From positions 1 through 29,213 of IMG/VR virus record IMGVR_UViG_3300044527_000036: DNA of 29,213 bases, one strand, 5' to 3'. The translations under genes were made by a program, and so were the position numbers. Each line of letters begins with the position of its first letter. The first letter of the stretch is position 1. Positions 12,423-22,114 of this stretch are shown here, piece after piece. The notes beneath the pieces are model-generated. The model was not told where the DNA came from. It saw nothing but the letters and a program-made list of their open reading frames with translations, and searched no databases. Origin of the DNA: a virus.

Positions 12423-15400
12423 TTAAATTATTTGTCTAGCTACTAGGTCATAACCTACTCCTGCAATTTCAACTCTAATTAATCTGTTTGCGTTAACAGT
12501 TCCATTAACTGCATTTCCTAATTTCCAGTTTTGAACTGACCCACCAGTTGGAGCAGATGTCCTTATTCCTGTATTTGTAACCGCAAATTGCTCTGCTGAA
12601 TTTACCAAGAATTGGTGAATGCCAGTTGTTGATGCTCCTGAATATATAATTCCACTACTTCCAATTGGATTAATAAATGTATTTGCTTCACCACTAGTAC
12701 ATGTTAATGCATTTACTGCAACATTACCATCAACCCAAACATTTCCATTTACTCGTAGCTTGTTTGAGTTATCCGTTGTAGTTCCAATCAGCACATTGCC
12801 GCCTGAGGTGATACGAATTCGTTCGGTGTCGTTTGTCAATATCTGTAAATCAGCATTTTCCTTTTGTAATAAAAAGGCATTTAATGTTGAGTTATTAACA
12901 CCAATATGAAACCCATCAGATGTAGTGCTACCTGTTCCAGTTGAGGTAAATTGTAACTGTGGGTTTGCCGCTCCTGCTGCTATATGCAATAAATAATTAG
13001 GACTAGCCGTACCGATGCCTACGTTGCCGCCATAAGGATTAAATATTAAAGCTTTAGCACTAGTTCCATTAACTAAATCTGCTGCTTGTATACCAACATT
13101 ATTGCTATCTTGGTCAAATATTGTAATACCAAAATTGTGATTTCTTGTATAAAATTTTGGAAAATAATTATTTGCTAAATATGCTAAATTGGGAGGAGTT
13201 GCATTAACACCAACTATTTTAAACCCACCATCTGTTGTATTTAAATTAAATATTCCTGCGGTTGCCGTTACCGAAGAGGAGAAGGTAGCTGCGCCTGTGT
13301 TACCAGCTATTTGTAATAACGGAGAATTACTTGTATTTCTTACCATAAAGCCATAGCCTGCTGCACCGCCAAAAACATCTATAACTGTTGCTGCTAATGT
13401 TACAGTTGTAGCTCCTGTTGGATTTAAATAGTTGCCCATTTTCCAGTTAGTATCTGGACTACCTGCACTACCTCTGAAAAAAATAGTTCTATCTGCTGAA
13501 TTAGAGTTAAATCGTAAGTCCCCAACTATTTCAACAAAAGTATTAGCCGTCACACTACTTGAGAAGGTAGCTGCGCCTGTGGAGGCTATTGTAAGATTTG
13601 CTGAAGATGAACCACCTGCCGCTAATTTAATAGCACCACTTGAAAAATCATTTATAATTGAAATATCCCCTGCCGTTCCATTATACCAATATGCAGAACT
13701 TTGAGTTAATATTTTATATGTTGTGACACCACTTGATTTTTTACCAAAAACAGTAGTTCCTGCCGATGAGTCACTTGTAGCTAGAAATGCAGCATCAGAA
13801 CTTGTACCTATAGTAGTATTTTTTGCTTCTACTTTTGTAGTTGTATTCTGTCCTTTTTCTATTAATAAATTATCCGTAAACCTTCCTTCCCCCTGAACCA
13901 ACAATCCTTGCGAAGGTGCTGCCGATGGTGTTCCAATAGATAGTCCACTATTCGAACCCAATGTCATTGCTTGGGTGAAGGAGATAGCATTGCCTGCCGT
14001 TCCTGAAGGAGCTATTCTCCAAATGTGTGCGCCATCTGTTTGATAATAATTTGTAGCAGCAGCAGATGTAATATATCTCCAATTACTGCCATCAAAATAT
14101 CCGTTATAGCTTAATTGCAAAGATGATGCGACATCTGTTAAACTTGAATTAACTATTTGCATTGACTTGCCACTCCACGCACTCGGTGTAACTCCTAAGC
14201 CAAGGTTGCCTGAAGAGGTTAGACGCATTCGTTCGGTTCCGCTTGTATAAAAAGCCATTGTATTAGCAACTGCACCACCGCCAATTTGCCAATGCGTAGT
14301 TCCACCATTTGTTTGTGATGAAATTCTATTATATATAGCACCTGCATCAGTTGCACCTACTAAATTTATTGCAGAAGCATAACCACCTCTTCTTTGTTCA
14401 ACTCTAAAAAATGTGTCATCAAAACCTACCGAAGAAACAGTAAATAAAGCAGAAGGAGTATCAGTACCAACTCCAACATTACTACCATTATCAAAGATTT
14501 GACTATTACCTATTGTACTTGCACCTGTAAACTTAGGCAAGTAGTTAGTTGTCCCTGTCCCTGTCACAGGGTTAGTTAAAGCGTTCTGCTTGTTGTTAAA
14601 AGTTGTCCAATCGGTTGAAGATAGTGCGCCATTAGCGGAACTAGATGCAAGTCCTAAAGACAATTGCTGAGTTGATAAACTCAAACCATTAGCCGTGCCT
14701 AAAGTTACTGCGTTGTGTCTAGCAGCAGTATTAGCTGCAACATTGGTGTTTGCGTTTACCCTAGCCTCAGTATAATATAGGTTTGTAAGTTCAGGAACTG
14801 CTGCCGTGTTAAGCGTTTGAAAGGTTTTATCACCTCTGTAATATTGAGCCGTAGTTCCTGCGGTAATTGCATTCTCTTTGCTATTAAACGTAGTCCAATC
14901 CGCTGCACTTAATGCACCTCGGTTACTAGCAGATGCAGTTGGTACATTCAAGGTAATAACGGGAGTGGTAGTACTATTGGCAACCGTACTTGATAAGTCA
15001 GTACCTGTTGTGCCTAGAGTTAAAGCTGCAACGCTTGTAACTGTTCCTACATTGGATGTCTTATTGTTGAAAGTTGTCCAATCTGTGCTAGACAAGAATC
15101 CATTGGTAGAGCCGCTAGATTGGGTAATGCTTATTGCACCTGTTGTGTTGTTGTACTGAATAGGAGCAGTTCCGCTTAATGCAGTCAATGCGATAAAAGC
15201 ACTAGGGTTAGATGCTAGGTAGTAACTATTAGAATCAACAGAGCCATCTGCTTTTAAAAATTGGCTAGATGTTCCTCCGCTTTTTACAAAACTTGTTGCA
15301 GTTACGCTACTAATAAAATTACCAGCACCTTCAATGATGGATGCTTGTAATTGTAATATGGACCCGTTTTTTTTATAAAATCTAAAATCACCTCCAAATT

Positions 15401-17849
15401 CATAAAAAGACATTTGGTCACCTCCAGTAACTGAAAAGTCTGTATTATTGGTAGGTATTCCTCTTAAAATTATACCGTGATAAAAATCTATGGCAGAAAT
15501 TTGTCCGTATGCAGCTGACCCTGTGCCTTCATTTAAAAATATTGCTGGAAAACTGGAATTTAATGTAGAGGTTACAAATCTTGCGTTTGTACCAATTAAT
15601 TGTCCTGTCAAAGTACCACCTGTTAAAGGCAAATAAGTACTTGCAGCAGCAGCGGTTGTTAAGTAAGTCGAGTTATCATAGCTGATGGTAGTACCGCTAA
15701 TCTTAACGAATCCTGTGCCGTTTAGTGCTTGCTGCTTAGAGTTAAATGTACTCCAATCCGTTCCGCTTAATGCTCCTGTAACTCCTGCACTTGCTAATCC
15801 TAGAGATAACTGCTGAGTTGATAACGAAAGTCCGTTAGCCGTTCCTAATGTAACCGCAGCATGACGAGCAGCTGTGTTGGCTGCAACATCTGTGTTAGCA
15901 CTTACCCTTGCTTGAGTAAAGTAAAGGTTAGTCCCCTCGGCAATATTACTTGTCGTAAGCGTTACCGCACCTGTCTGACCATTGACGCTAGAAACTCCTG
16001 TTACTAAACCACCAATGTTTCCATTTAGCTTTTGAATAGCACTTAGGATAGAATCAGCAGCACTAATAGTTCCTGCTCCACTTGTATAGCCTGTAAGTAC
16101 CGATGCAATTGCTCTAGCATTGGTAAAATACAAGTTCCCACTCTCAGGAACTGCCGCAGTATTTAAAGTTTGAAATGTCTTATCTCCTCTAAAGTACTGA
16201 GCAGTAGTTCCAGCAGTTATAGCGTTTTCCTTGTTATTGAATGTAGTCCAATCAGTAGAAGATAATGCACCATTCTGACCGCTTGTAGCTAGTTGCAGAC
16301 TAAGCTGCTGAGTAGACAAGCTAAGACCATTGGCAGTCCCAAGAGTCACCGCATTGTGTCTTGCTGCCGTATTCGCAGCGACATCGGTATTCGCACTAAC
16401 TCTAGCCTCGGTGTAATACAAATTAGTATTCTCAGTTACCTGACTTGTGTTATAGTCCCCGTTACTAGCAGTAACATTCCCAGTTCTGCCAAAGACACTA
16501 CTTACCGCATCCGTGTTGTCTACTTTCTGCCAAGCACTTCCGTTGGAGATAATCCAATCACCAACCTCAAAGCTAATGCCTGCAAATGTTCCTGCCGTGC
16601 TGACAATGTAGTAGTATCCCTTCGTGCCACTAGAAGGAGGGTTAACCAATGTCGGGTTATTCGTTGCAGCGTTCCACAATCCTTGGTAGTTAACATTACC
16701 AATCAACGCATCGTTAATCTGAGCCAACGGAACCTTGCCGTTACCATCTAGCGATGCATAGCCATTCGGTTGTCCTTTCTCAGAGGTTACCTGATAAGTC
16801 GAGTTATCGTAGGTTATCGTTGTACCACTTGCCTTGACAAAGCCTGTGCCGTTAAGTTGTGCTTGCGCTCCAACATCAGAACGAGTTTCGCTTGGAGTTC
16901 TTTGATGAACTACACCACCGCTAATCGTTAAAAAGTTTCCTGTCGCATTGCTCACAGAAGACAAAGACAAATCTACCAATGCAGTTCTGCCACCAACAAC
17001 CGCCATAGCATTACCGCTCCCGCTAGTCTTGGTAACTAGCAAAGCCTCATTGTTTCCTCCCTTGGTTACCTTAATACCATAACCGCTTCCGCTTGTATGG
17101 TTTACAGTTAGCGTGTCGCTTGAGCCGTTGTTTGCAAATGTACCTCTCTCAGCCGTCAAATCGTGCGTGCCTAAATCAACATCCGCAGTCGCTCCTGTGT
17201 AAGGAACAAATCCTGTCAAAGAAGGGAAAGAAGCCAAGCTGCCATCGCCTCTTACATACTGAGCAGTAGTTCCTGCTCCCGTAACTGCAATCGTTCCGTT
17301 TGTTGTTACAGGACTGCTTGCAACATTAAATGCACTTGGCATAGTCAACCCAACTGAGGTAACAGAACCAGTTCCGTAGGCAGTAGAATCTACTGAGCCG
17401 TCAGCTTTTAAAAATTGTGCAGACGTTCCGCCAGCTTTTACAAATGTGCCAGCAAGTATAGATTGAGCGCCAAGATTAACAGTTGTAACGGCTCCAGTAT
17501 AAGGCACAAAACCACCGCTGGAGTTTTCCCATTTGCTAGTTGACGAATTGTAAACCAAAACTTGTCCATTGGTAGGCGAAACAATTGTCACGTCTCCTAA
17601 TTGGTCCAAGTCAATGTCTGTTCGGTCTACGTTTTCCCATTTGCTTGTGGTAGAATTATATTGCAAAATCTGACCATTAGTAAGCGCTGAAATGTCAACG
17701 TCAGTCAAGCTGGCTAAAGTGCTTGGAGAACCTGCAAAAAGAGTTGATTTGGTAGTTTGTTTGTTTAAACCATCTTGCCAAATTAAAACTATGTCATTGT
17801 CGCCAACGCTTGCCGCAATTGGGAAATCTATAAACCTTCTATTTGCCAT
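12423..17849 (-). CDS. Large repetitive tail fibre (receptor-binding region)
   Basis: A 1,808-residue Gly/Ser/Thr/Asn-rich protein. Residues 1-110 carry two copies of a TALTNGQ(I/V)LQYNSTTSKWEN-type motif, probably the tail attachment end. The middle has fibre repeats: LNGTGFVK.SGTTI.YDNSTY twice, GTS(A/S)QFLKADGSVDS twice and the module ANGLSLSTQQLSL...DWTTFN three times. The C-terminal third has YNG/VGTATP-like elements (NVGIGTASPNYLLHIAAG, GNLGLGVTPSAW) typical of pyocin- and phage-fibre beta-helix trimers. It ends in VEIAGVGYDLVARQII with no S74 intramolecular chaperone. Function: binds the host surface. It follows the distal-tail gene with a TAATG junction. Confidence 0.85.
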   Translation of the reverse strand: MANRRFIDFPIAASVGDNDIVLIWQDGLNKQTTKSTLFAGSPSTLASLTDVDISALTNGQILQYNSTTSKWENVDRTDIDLDQLGDVTIVSPTNGQVLVYNSSTSKWENSSGGFVPYTGAVTTVNLGAQSILAGTFVKAGGTSAQFLKADGSVDSTAYGTGSVTSVGLTMPSAFNVASSPVTTNGTIAVTGAGTTAQYVRGDGSLASFPSLTGFVPYTGATADVDLGTHDLTAERGTFANNGSSDTLTVNHTSGSGYGIKVTKGGNNEALLVTKTSGSGNAMAVVGGRTALVDLSLSSVSNATGNFLTISGGVVHQRTPSETRSDVGAQAQLNGTGFVKASGTTITYDNSTYQVTSEKGQPNGYASLDGNGKVPLAQINDALIGNVNYQGLWNAATNNPTLVNPPSSGTKGYYYIVSTAGTFAGISFEVGDWIISNGSAWQKVDNTDAVSSVFGRTGNVTASNGDYNTSQVTENTNLYYTEARVSANTDVAANTAARHNAVTLGTANGLSLSTQQLSLQLATSGQNGALSSTDWTTFNNKENAITAGTTAQYFRGDKTFQTLNTAAVPESGNLYFTNARAIASVLTGYTSGAGTISAADSILSAIQKLNGNIGGLVTGVSSVNGQTGAVTLTTSNIAEGTNLYFTQARVSANTDVAANTAARHAAVTLGTANGLSLSTQQLSLGLASAGVTGALSGTDWSTFNSKQQALNGTGFVKISGTTISYDNSTYLTTAAAASTYLPLTGGTLTGQLIGTNARFVTSTLNSSFPAIFLNEGTGSAAYGQISAIDFYHGIILRGIPTNNTDFSVTGGDQMSFYEFGGDFRFYKKNGSILQLQASIIEGAGNFISSVTATSFVKSGGTSSQFLKADGSVDSNSYYLASNPSAFIALTALSGTAPIQYNNTTGAISITQSSGSTNGFLSSTDWTTFNNKTSNVGTVTSVAALTLGTTGTDLSSTVANSTTTPVITLNVPTASASNRGALSAADWTTFNSKENAITAGTTAQYYRGDKTFQTLNTAAVPELTNLYYTEARVNANTNVAANTAARHNAVTLGTANGLSLSTQQLSLGLASSSANGALSSTDWTTFNNKQNALTNPVTGTGTTNYLPKFTGASTIGNSQIFDNGSNVGVGTDTPSALFTVSSVGFDDTFFRVEQRRGGYASAINLVGATDAGAIYNRISSQTNGGTTHWQIGGGAVANTMAFYTSGTERMRLTSSGNLGLGVTPSAWSGKSMQIVNSSLTDVASSLQLSYNGYFDGSNWRYITSAAATNYYQTDGAHIWRIAPSGTAGNAISFTQAMTLGSNSGLSIGTPSAAPSQGLLVQGEGRFTDNLLIEKGQNTTTKVEAKNTTIGTSSDAAFLATSDSSAGTTVFGKKSSGVTTYKILTQSSAYWYNGTAGDISIINDFSSGAIKLAAGGSSSANLTIASTGAATFSSSVTANTFVEIVGDLRFNSNSADRTIFFRGSAGSPDTNWKMGNYLNPTGATTVTLAATVIDVFGGAAGYGFMVRNTSNSPLLQIAGNTGAATFSSSVTATAGIFNLNTTDGGFKIVGVNATPPNLAYLANNYFPKFYTRNHNFGITIFDQDSNNVGIQAADLVNGTSAKALIFNPYGGNVGIGTASPNYLLHIAAGAANPQLQFTSTGTGSTTSDGFHIGVNNSTLNAFLLQKENADLQILTNDTERIRITSGGNVLIGTTTDNSNKLRVNGNVWVDGNVAVNALTCTSGEANTFINPIGSSGIIYSGASTTGIHQFLVNSAEQFAVTNTGIRTSAPTGGSVQNWKLGNAVNGTVNANRLIRVEIAGVGYDLVARQII
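14560..14910 (-). repeat. Fibre repeat module, copy 3
   Basis: Encodes the DWTTFNSKENAITAGTTAQ, YRGDKTFQTLNTAAVPE, NTNVAANTAARH and ANGLSLSTQQLSL stretch. Peptide matches to copies 1 and 2 are almost exact while codons differ at many third positions. Confidence 0.8.
15660..15930 (-). repeat. Fibre repeat module, copy 2
   Basis: Encodes NLYFTQARVSANTDVAANTA, ANGLSLSTQQLSLGLAS and LNGTGFVKISGTTISYDNST. The middle part matches copies 1 and 3; the last part matches the block at about 16795-16860. Confidence 0.8.
16110..16440 (-). repeat. Fibre repeat module, copy 1
   Basis: Encodes NTDVAANTAARHNAVTLGTA, ANGLSLSTQQLSLQLAT, DWTTFNNKENAITAGTTAQ, FRGDKTFQTLNTAAVPE and NLYFTNARA. It matches copy 3 over the longest stretch. 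Confidence 0.8.
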
Positions 17850-20170
17850 TATGAAATTGGATAAACGTATGCAGTAGGTACTTGCCCAAAGGTAATTCTT
17901 GCAACTCGACTTGCCAAGTCATACTCCCAACCAATTACTTGTAATCTAACAGTTCTGTAACTATCATAATCTAACTCAGTAGTTAAAAACCCAGTTCCAA
18001 ACGTGTTTCCCTTGCGTCTAAATGACCCCTCTAATCGGTAGCTAAGAGCATTGTAAACGCTTAACACATTACGAGCATAGCAGTCTCTCAAAGTAGGCGA
18101 ATAACCGCCCAAAAGCGCCTGATTTTCAAACGATATGTTGGTTTGCGTGTAGGTAATTGACCCATTTGAATTTACTTGCAACAAGAATGTAGACGTTTGG
18201 TAATTGTTTCCGTTAGCATCTTTTAAAAACACCTGCATTTGCACGTTTGCCTCGCCTGTGTAGTCGTATCCGTTAAAGGTTATTGTCACATTTCTTTGCG
18301 TGCTAGAAATTGTTGTAACCGTTACGTTCAACTCAGCACTTGGAGGTGGAGGATTTCCCGATAAGCTGCTAACAAGAATAAAAACAGAGTCAATTGTAAA
18401 GCCACTTGCCGCCACAAATTGACGCTGATAAGTTCCAGTAACTGTGCCGCCTGAAAAACTTAGCGTATTAGCGCCTAAAGTATCAGTCAATCTGTTTACT
18501 TGTGTCACCGCACCGCTTGGAACTCGGATAATATTAGGAGTTGATGCCAAAGATTTCTCAACAAAAACAATTGCTGGCAAATCACCTATTTTAAACCAGT
18601 TCTTTGATGCGGTAATGCATAGGTCGCTAAATCTTAGCGTGTCCTCTCGCAAACTTGTATAGGCTCTAGCAGTTTCGTAAATCTTTTTTACCTCTGTCGG
18701 GTTCTTTTTACCCTCAAAAGTTGACAAAATCTTTGCGCTAGTAACTACTGCGTTACCAGTCTCGCCAAAGTATTTCAGTTCGATTGACAAAAAGCCAGCA
18801 GTCGGCAACACAAAGCTTGTAAGTTTAAACTTGCGCTGGTCATCGTCCTTTGTAGAATAATAGACAAACGTGTAATAAGTCTCACTCCAATCAAGTAGCG
18901 TCAAGCTACCAACAATTGTTGTACTTAAATACCTTGTCGTGTTGCTAGAATCTACGTGCTTGACCGCAATAGCCAACCCACTTGCTAGAGTCAAATAGTT
19001 GATATCAACCTCCAAGTCAAGGCTTAAACCAGCAAAGTCCAAGAATACTGGCTTTGATGTTATTGGCTGGTCTGTCTCTTCGCCGTTTGGCATAAAACGA
19101 ATGTCCCAAGAAACACCTTGCTCGTCATCGTAACCAGTCTGAGACGGAATATTATTTGGAAAAACTTGAATAATAGGCGTATCAGGGTCAGGCGTTACAG
19201 TCCAATCGACTGGTTTATAAGGACCCTCTAAATACCAACTAGCCTCGTTTAATTGCTCTCCATTTGCAATAATTGACTGACCCAAATCGCCTTGCGTAAC
19301 TGTAAGCTTTTTAATTGGTCTTTGATACTGCAAAAGCTGGTCGGCTTCTACTGGCACCCAATCTGTATTAACTCCAGTTTGGTCTGCAACTGTCTCCAAT
19401 GTCATTGGATTATTAGTTGATGAGGTCAATTCGCCTGTAAAAAAGTCGTATAAATAAATAACGGTGCTAGAAATATTTCTCGCAATCGGTCGCTGAATAA
19501 TCCATTTGTCGTTTGATTGAAATAAGACCCAACCAAATGTCCTGCATACCTCTTCTAAAAACTGAAAAGCATTTAAACCCAAAGCATCAAACGTGCCAGC
19601 TTGTACAAGCAAATTTTCGTCGTTGTCTTGGCTAAATATTGACTTTGTGTTGTCCATTACCAAACCCTCATAAAGGTCGTTACAGATTTCAAAATCCATT
19701 GCAAGACCAAGGCTATTCAACTGCTGAAAAACCAAAGTTCCCAAATCGGTATCAACGCTTGGACCAGTCAAAGCAACCTCTTTAAGTTGCGCCAGCGCAT
19801 CTGTTGCAGTCAATACAACTGGATAAGGTGGGTCTTGGAATGGCTCCCCTACAATGTCATTTAGCAAGTAGCCTTTAAATACAATATTGCCAGCGAACTC
19901 GTGAACAACGTAAAACTCTCGGTCAGAATAGCTAAAGAAATTTCTAAAGTCTGTATTTTCTGTTGAGTAAAAGCTAATCGTCAACGTGCTGGACATAATT
20001 GGCGAAAGAATGTCCTCGTTATCCTCTCGCTCGTATTTGTGTACTGCTGGAATATCGGTTGCAATTAACTCAGTTGATGTGGCAACAAATCCGTCTTGGT
20101 AAATGCTTACAAGGTTTGCGTTGTTGTCTACGTCCTTAAATGGAATCGTGTATTTTAAGCCGTATGCCAT
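17849..20170 (-). CDS. Distal tail / tail-associated structural protein
   Basis: A 773-residue protein located between tape measure and fibre, where siphoviruses encode Dit/Tal baseplate proteins. The first ~130 residues (MAYGLKYTIPFKDVDNNANL, then REFYVVHEFAGNIVFKGYLL and PYPVVLTATDALAQLKEVAL) have the strand pattern of a gp27-like or Dit-like hub. The part to ~320 contains LQFLEEVCRTFGW, also hub-like. The rest is beta-rich, with a possible Ig/FN3-like segment at ~600-690 (LNVTVTTISSTQRNVTITFN). No lytic domain is seen. Likely forms the tail tip and carries the fibre. Confidence 0.7.
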   Translation of the reverse strand: MAYGLKYTIPFKDVDNNANLVSIYQDGFVATSTELIATDIPAVHKYEREDNEDILSPIMSSTLTISFYSTENTDFRNFFSYSDREFYVVHEFAGNIVFKGYLLNDIVGEPFQDPPYPVVLTATDALAQLKEVALTGPSVDTDLGTLVFQQLNSLGLAMDFEICNDLYEGLVMDNTKSIFSQDNDENLLVQAGTFDALGLNAFQFLEEVCRTFGWVLFQSNDKWIIQRPIARNISSTVIYLYDFFTGELTSSTNNPMTLETVADQTGVNTDWVPVEADQLLQYQRPIKKLTVTQGDLGQSIIANGEQLNEASWYLEGPYKPVDWTVTPDPDTPIIQVFPNNIPSQTGYDDEQGVSWDIRFMPNGEETDQPITSKPVFLDFAGLSLDLEVDINYLTLASGLAIAVKHVDSSNTTRYLSTTIVGSLTLLDWSETYYTFVYYSTKDDDQRKFKLTSFVLPTAGFLSIELKYFGETGNAVVTSAKILSTFEGKKNPTEVKKIYETARAYTSLREDTLRFSDLCITASKNWFKIGDLPAIVFVEKSLASTPNIIRVPSGAVTQVNRLTDTLGANTLSFSGGTVTGTYQRQFVAASGFTIDSVFILVSSLSGNPPPPSAELNVTVTTISSTQRNVTITFNGYDYTGEANVQMQVFLKDANGNNYQTSTFLLQVNSNGSITYTQTNISFENQALLGGYSPTLRDCYARNVLSVYNALSYRLEGSFRRKGNTFGTGFLTTELDYDSYRTVRLQVIGWEYDLASRVARITFGQVPTAYVYPIS

Positions 20171-20173
20171 TGG

Positions 20174-22114
20174 TTAGAATTTGCGTTGTCTTGTTTTGTT
20201 TGCTCTGTTTAATGTGCCAACTAGGTTGTCACCGCTAATGCTAAAGGTAACATTTCCGCCTAGCATATTTTGCAATTTGTTCAAAGGTGCAATTACTTCA
20301 GGGTTAGTTCGTGCGCCTGTGTATTCCCCAACAAGCGCTGGAGTAGGTCCTGAAACAATTCCTCCGTTTGCAAATGGAGTAAGTCCGCCAATGCCGTATT
20401 TTTTACCTCCAGCAATTAAAGAACCTAATCCTTTACCGCCTCCAGCAGACATTACTGCTCCACCAGTTAAAATGTTTAATGTTATTGCCGCTGCAATTGC
20501 TGCCGCAAATCTTATTACCATTTGTTTTAAAGCATCAAAAATACCTTGAAAAGATAGCTTCCCAGTCTCTGCTAAGGTTGACAAAGTTTGTGCAAACATA
20601 TCCCCAACAAATAATGCAGCACCCATGTTTTGAGCAACTAAAGCCGTATCGTCAGCTAATTGCTTTTGTGCCTTGTCGTATGCTTGCGCTCTTAAAATTG
20701 CATCCTCAGGAATTATAATTCCCTGCATTGACGCAGAAATTTGCTTATTAAGGGTTAATATTCTTTGCCCAGCGTTCTGCATTATTTTTTGACGCTCAGG
20801 GTCTGCATTCCTATTTGGGTCTAGATTTCTTTGACCAAATGGGTCTCTGTCAGCTAGTTGGTAAGTTGCTTTTACGTGCTTTTCATATTCGTCAGATTCC
20901 TTTCGCAGTTGTTTAATTTTCTCCTCATGCGCCTTTTTAGCTGCTTCAGCCAATCTTTTTATTTCTTCAAGTTGCTCTTTGGTTTTAGTTGTTGTCTTTT
21001 CTGTTGCAGTTGCAAGCAAATTTTCTGACGCAGCTTGGTCTTTTCTTATCTTAATATAAGTTTGATAAAGCGATTTTGAGTCTTCAACAGTATTACCTAA
21101 ACGAATCATTTCGTTTAGAAATTTAGTTTGACCTTCTCCACTAGTTACAAATGCAAGACTTAAGTTATCGAATTCAGTAGCTGCATCCTTAATAGTTCTT
21201 GTTAAATCGTCAGTCGAATCGTTTACTTTTAATAAATAAGTTCTTGCTTCGTCGCTGGATTCTGCAATAGTTTTAAATGGATTCATTAACTCAATAATTT
21301 CTCCCAAATTTCTAAGGGAAGAAATCACGTTGTTAAGGTCTTTTACAAACCAGTTAATAAAGCCGCTAGATGAGTCACCAATGTTTTTAAATAGTTGGGT
21401 GATGTTATCCTCTAAGTTTGAAATGGCGCCGCCAGTAGTTGCTGCAATAGCCTCCATTGAACCCGAAACACCTTCAAGGTTTCCAAGGCTTAAAATATAT
21501 TCTTGGATAGCCTTGTCAGACTTTTGAACCTCAGTAGTTATTCCTTTAAAGGTAAATTGCACAACATCACCTTGAGCGGATGCCTTTACTCCAAACTCTT
21601 TTAATCTTTCAAACTCTCCAGTTTGTGCGTCAAGTATTGCCTCTGTTAATTGGTCAAAAGATTTACCAACTGAGGAGGCTAAGTCACCCATTTTACGCAT
21701 TTGCTCCATCGTTGGAACAAATCCTCTGTTGGCTAATTTTACAAATGAGTCTGTTAATTCATTTACTTGAAAAGGAGTTTTAGCGGCAAAGTCAACGATT
21801 TGGTCCATTGCTGCTTTTGCAGCTGAGTTACTTCCTAAAGCGGTAGTAAGTACCGCCTCCATCTTTTGAAACTCAACAGTAGTATTAAGAATCGCTTTGC
21901 CAAAATTTATTAATTGGTCAACCGCAAAAACGCCAGCCAATGTTGCACCTACCTCTGAAAAGGTAGAGGACATTTTTTTTGTTGACTGAATCGTTTGCTT
22001 ATTTGATTTGTCAATTGACGAATTAACTGAGTTGACCTCTGACTTTAGGTCAGCCATTGCCTTGTTAAATTCTTTTAACTGGGCGACAATGTCAACATTT
22101 AATTTTGCGCTCAT
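20174..22114 (-). CDS. Tape measure protein
   Basis: A 646-residue protein. The N-terminus (MSAKLNVDIVAQLKEFNKAM, ADLKSEVNSVNSSIDKSNKQ) and the block LTTALGSNSAAKAAMDQIVD, FAAKTPFQVNELTDSFVKLA, NRGFVPTMEQMRKMGDLAS are classic for the tape measure N-terminal domain. A coiled coil (~390-430, EQLEEIKRLAEAAKKAHEEK) follows, then a hydrophobic segment (~545-570, FAAAIAAAITLNILTGGAVM) and the Gly-rich end FANGGIVSGPTPALVGEYTG that is common near tape measure C-termini. The length sets tail length; at about 0.15 nm per residue it suggests a tail near 100 nm. It overlaps the chaperone frame by ATGA. Confidence 0.92.
   Translation of the reverse strand: MSAKLNVDIVAQLKEFNKAMADLKSEVNSVNSSIDKSNKQTIQSTKKMSSTFSEVGATLAGVFAVDQLINFGKAILNTTVEFQKMEAVLTTALGSNSAAKAAMDQIVDFAAKTPFQVNELTDSFVKLANRGFVPTMEQMRKMGDLASSVGKSFDQLTEAILDAQTGEFERLKEFGVKASAQGDVVQFTFKGITTEVQKSDKAIQEYILSLGNLEGVSGSMEAIAATTGGAISNLEDNITQLFKNIGDSSSGFINWFVKDLNNVISSLRNLGEIIELMNPFKTIAESSDEARTYLLKVNDSTDDLTRTIKDAATEFDNLSLAFVTSGEGQTKFLNEMIRLGNTVEDSKSLYQTYIKIRKDQAASENLLATATEKTTTKTKEQLEEIKRLAEAAKKAHEEKIKQLRKESDEYEKHVKATYQLADRDPFGQRNLDPNRNADPERQKIMQNAGQRILTLNKQISASMQGIIIPEDAILRAQAYDKAQKQLADDTALVAQNMGAALFVGDMFAQTLSTLAETGKLSFQGIFDALKQMVIRFAAAIAAAITLNILTGGAVMSAGGGKGLGSLIAGGKKYGIGGLTPFANGGIVSGPTPALVGEYTGARTNPEVIAPLNKLQNMLGGNVTFSISGDNLVGTLNRANKTRQRKF

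Noticed and set aside
12619-17877. Several plus-strand open frames within the fibre gene
   Set aside because: They are antisense readings of a long, compositionally biased coding sequence with no matching context or leader.
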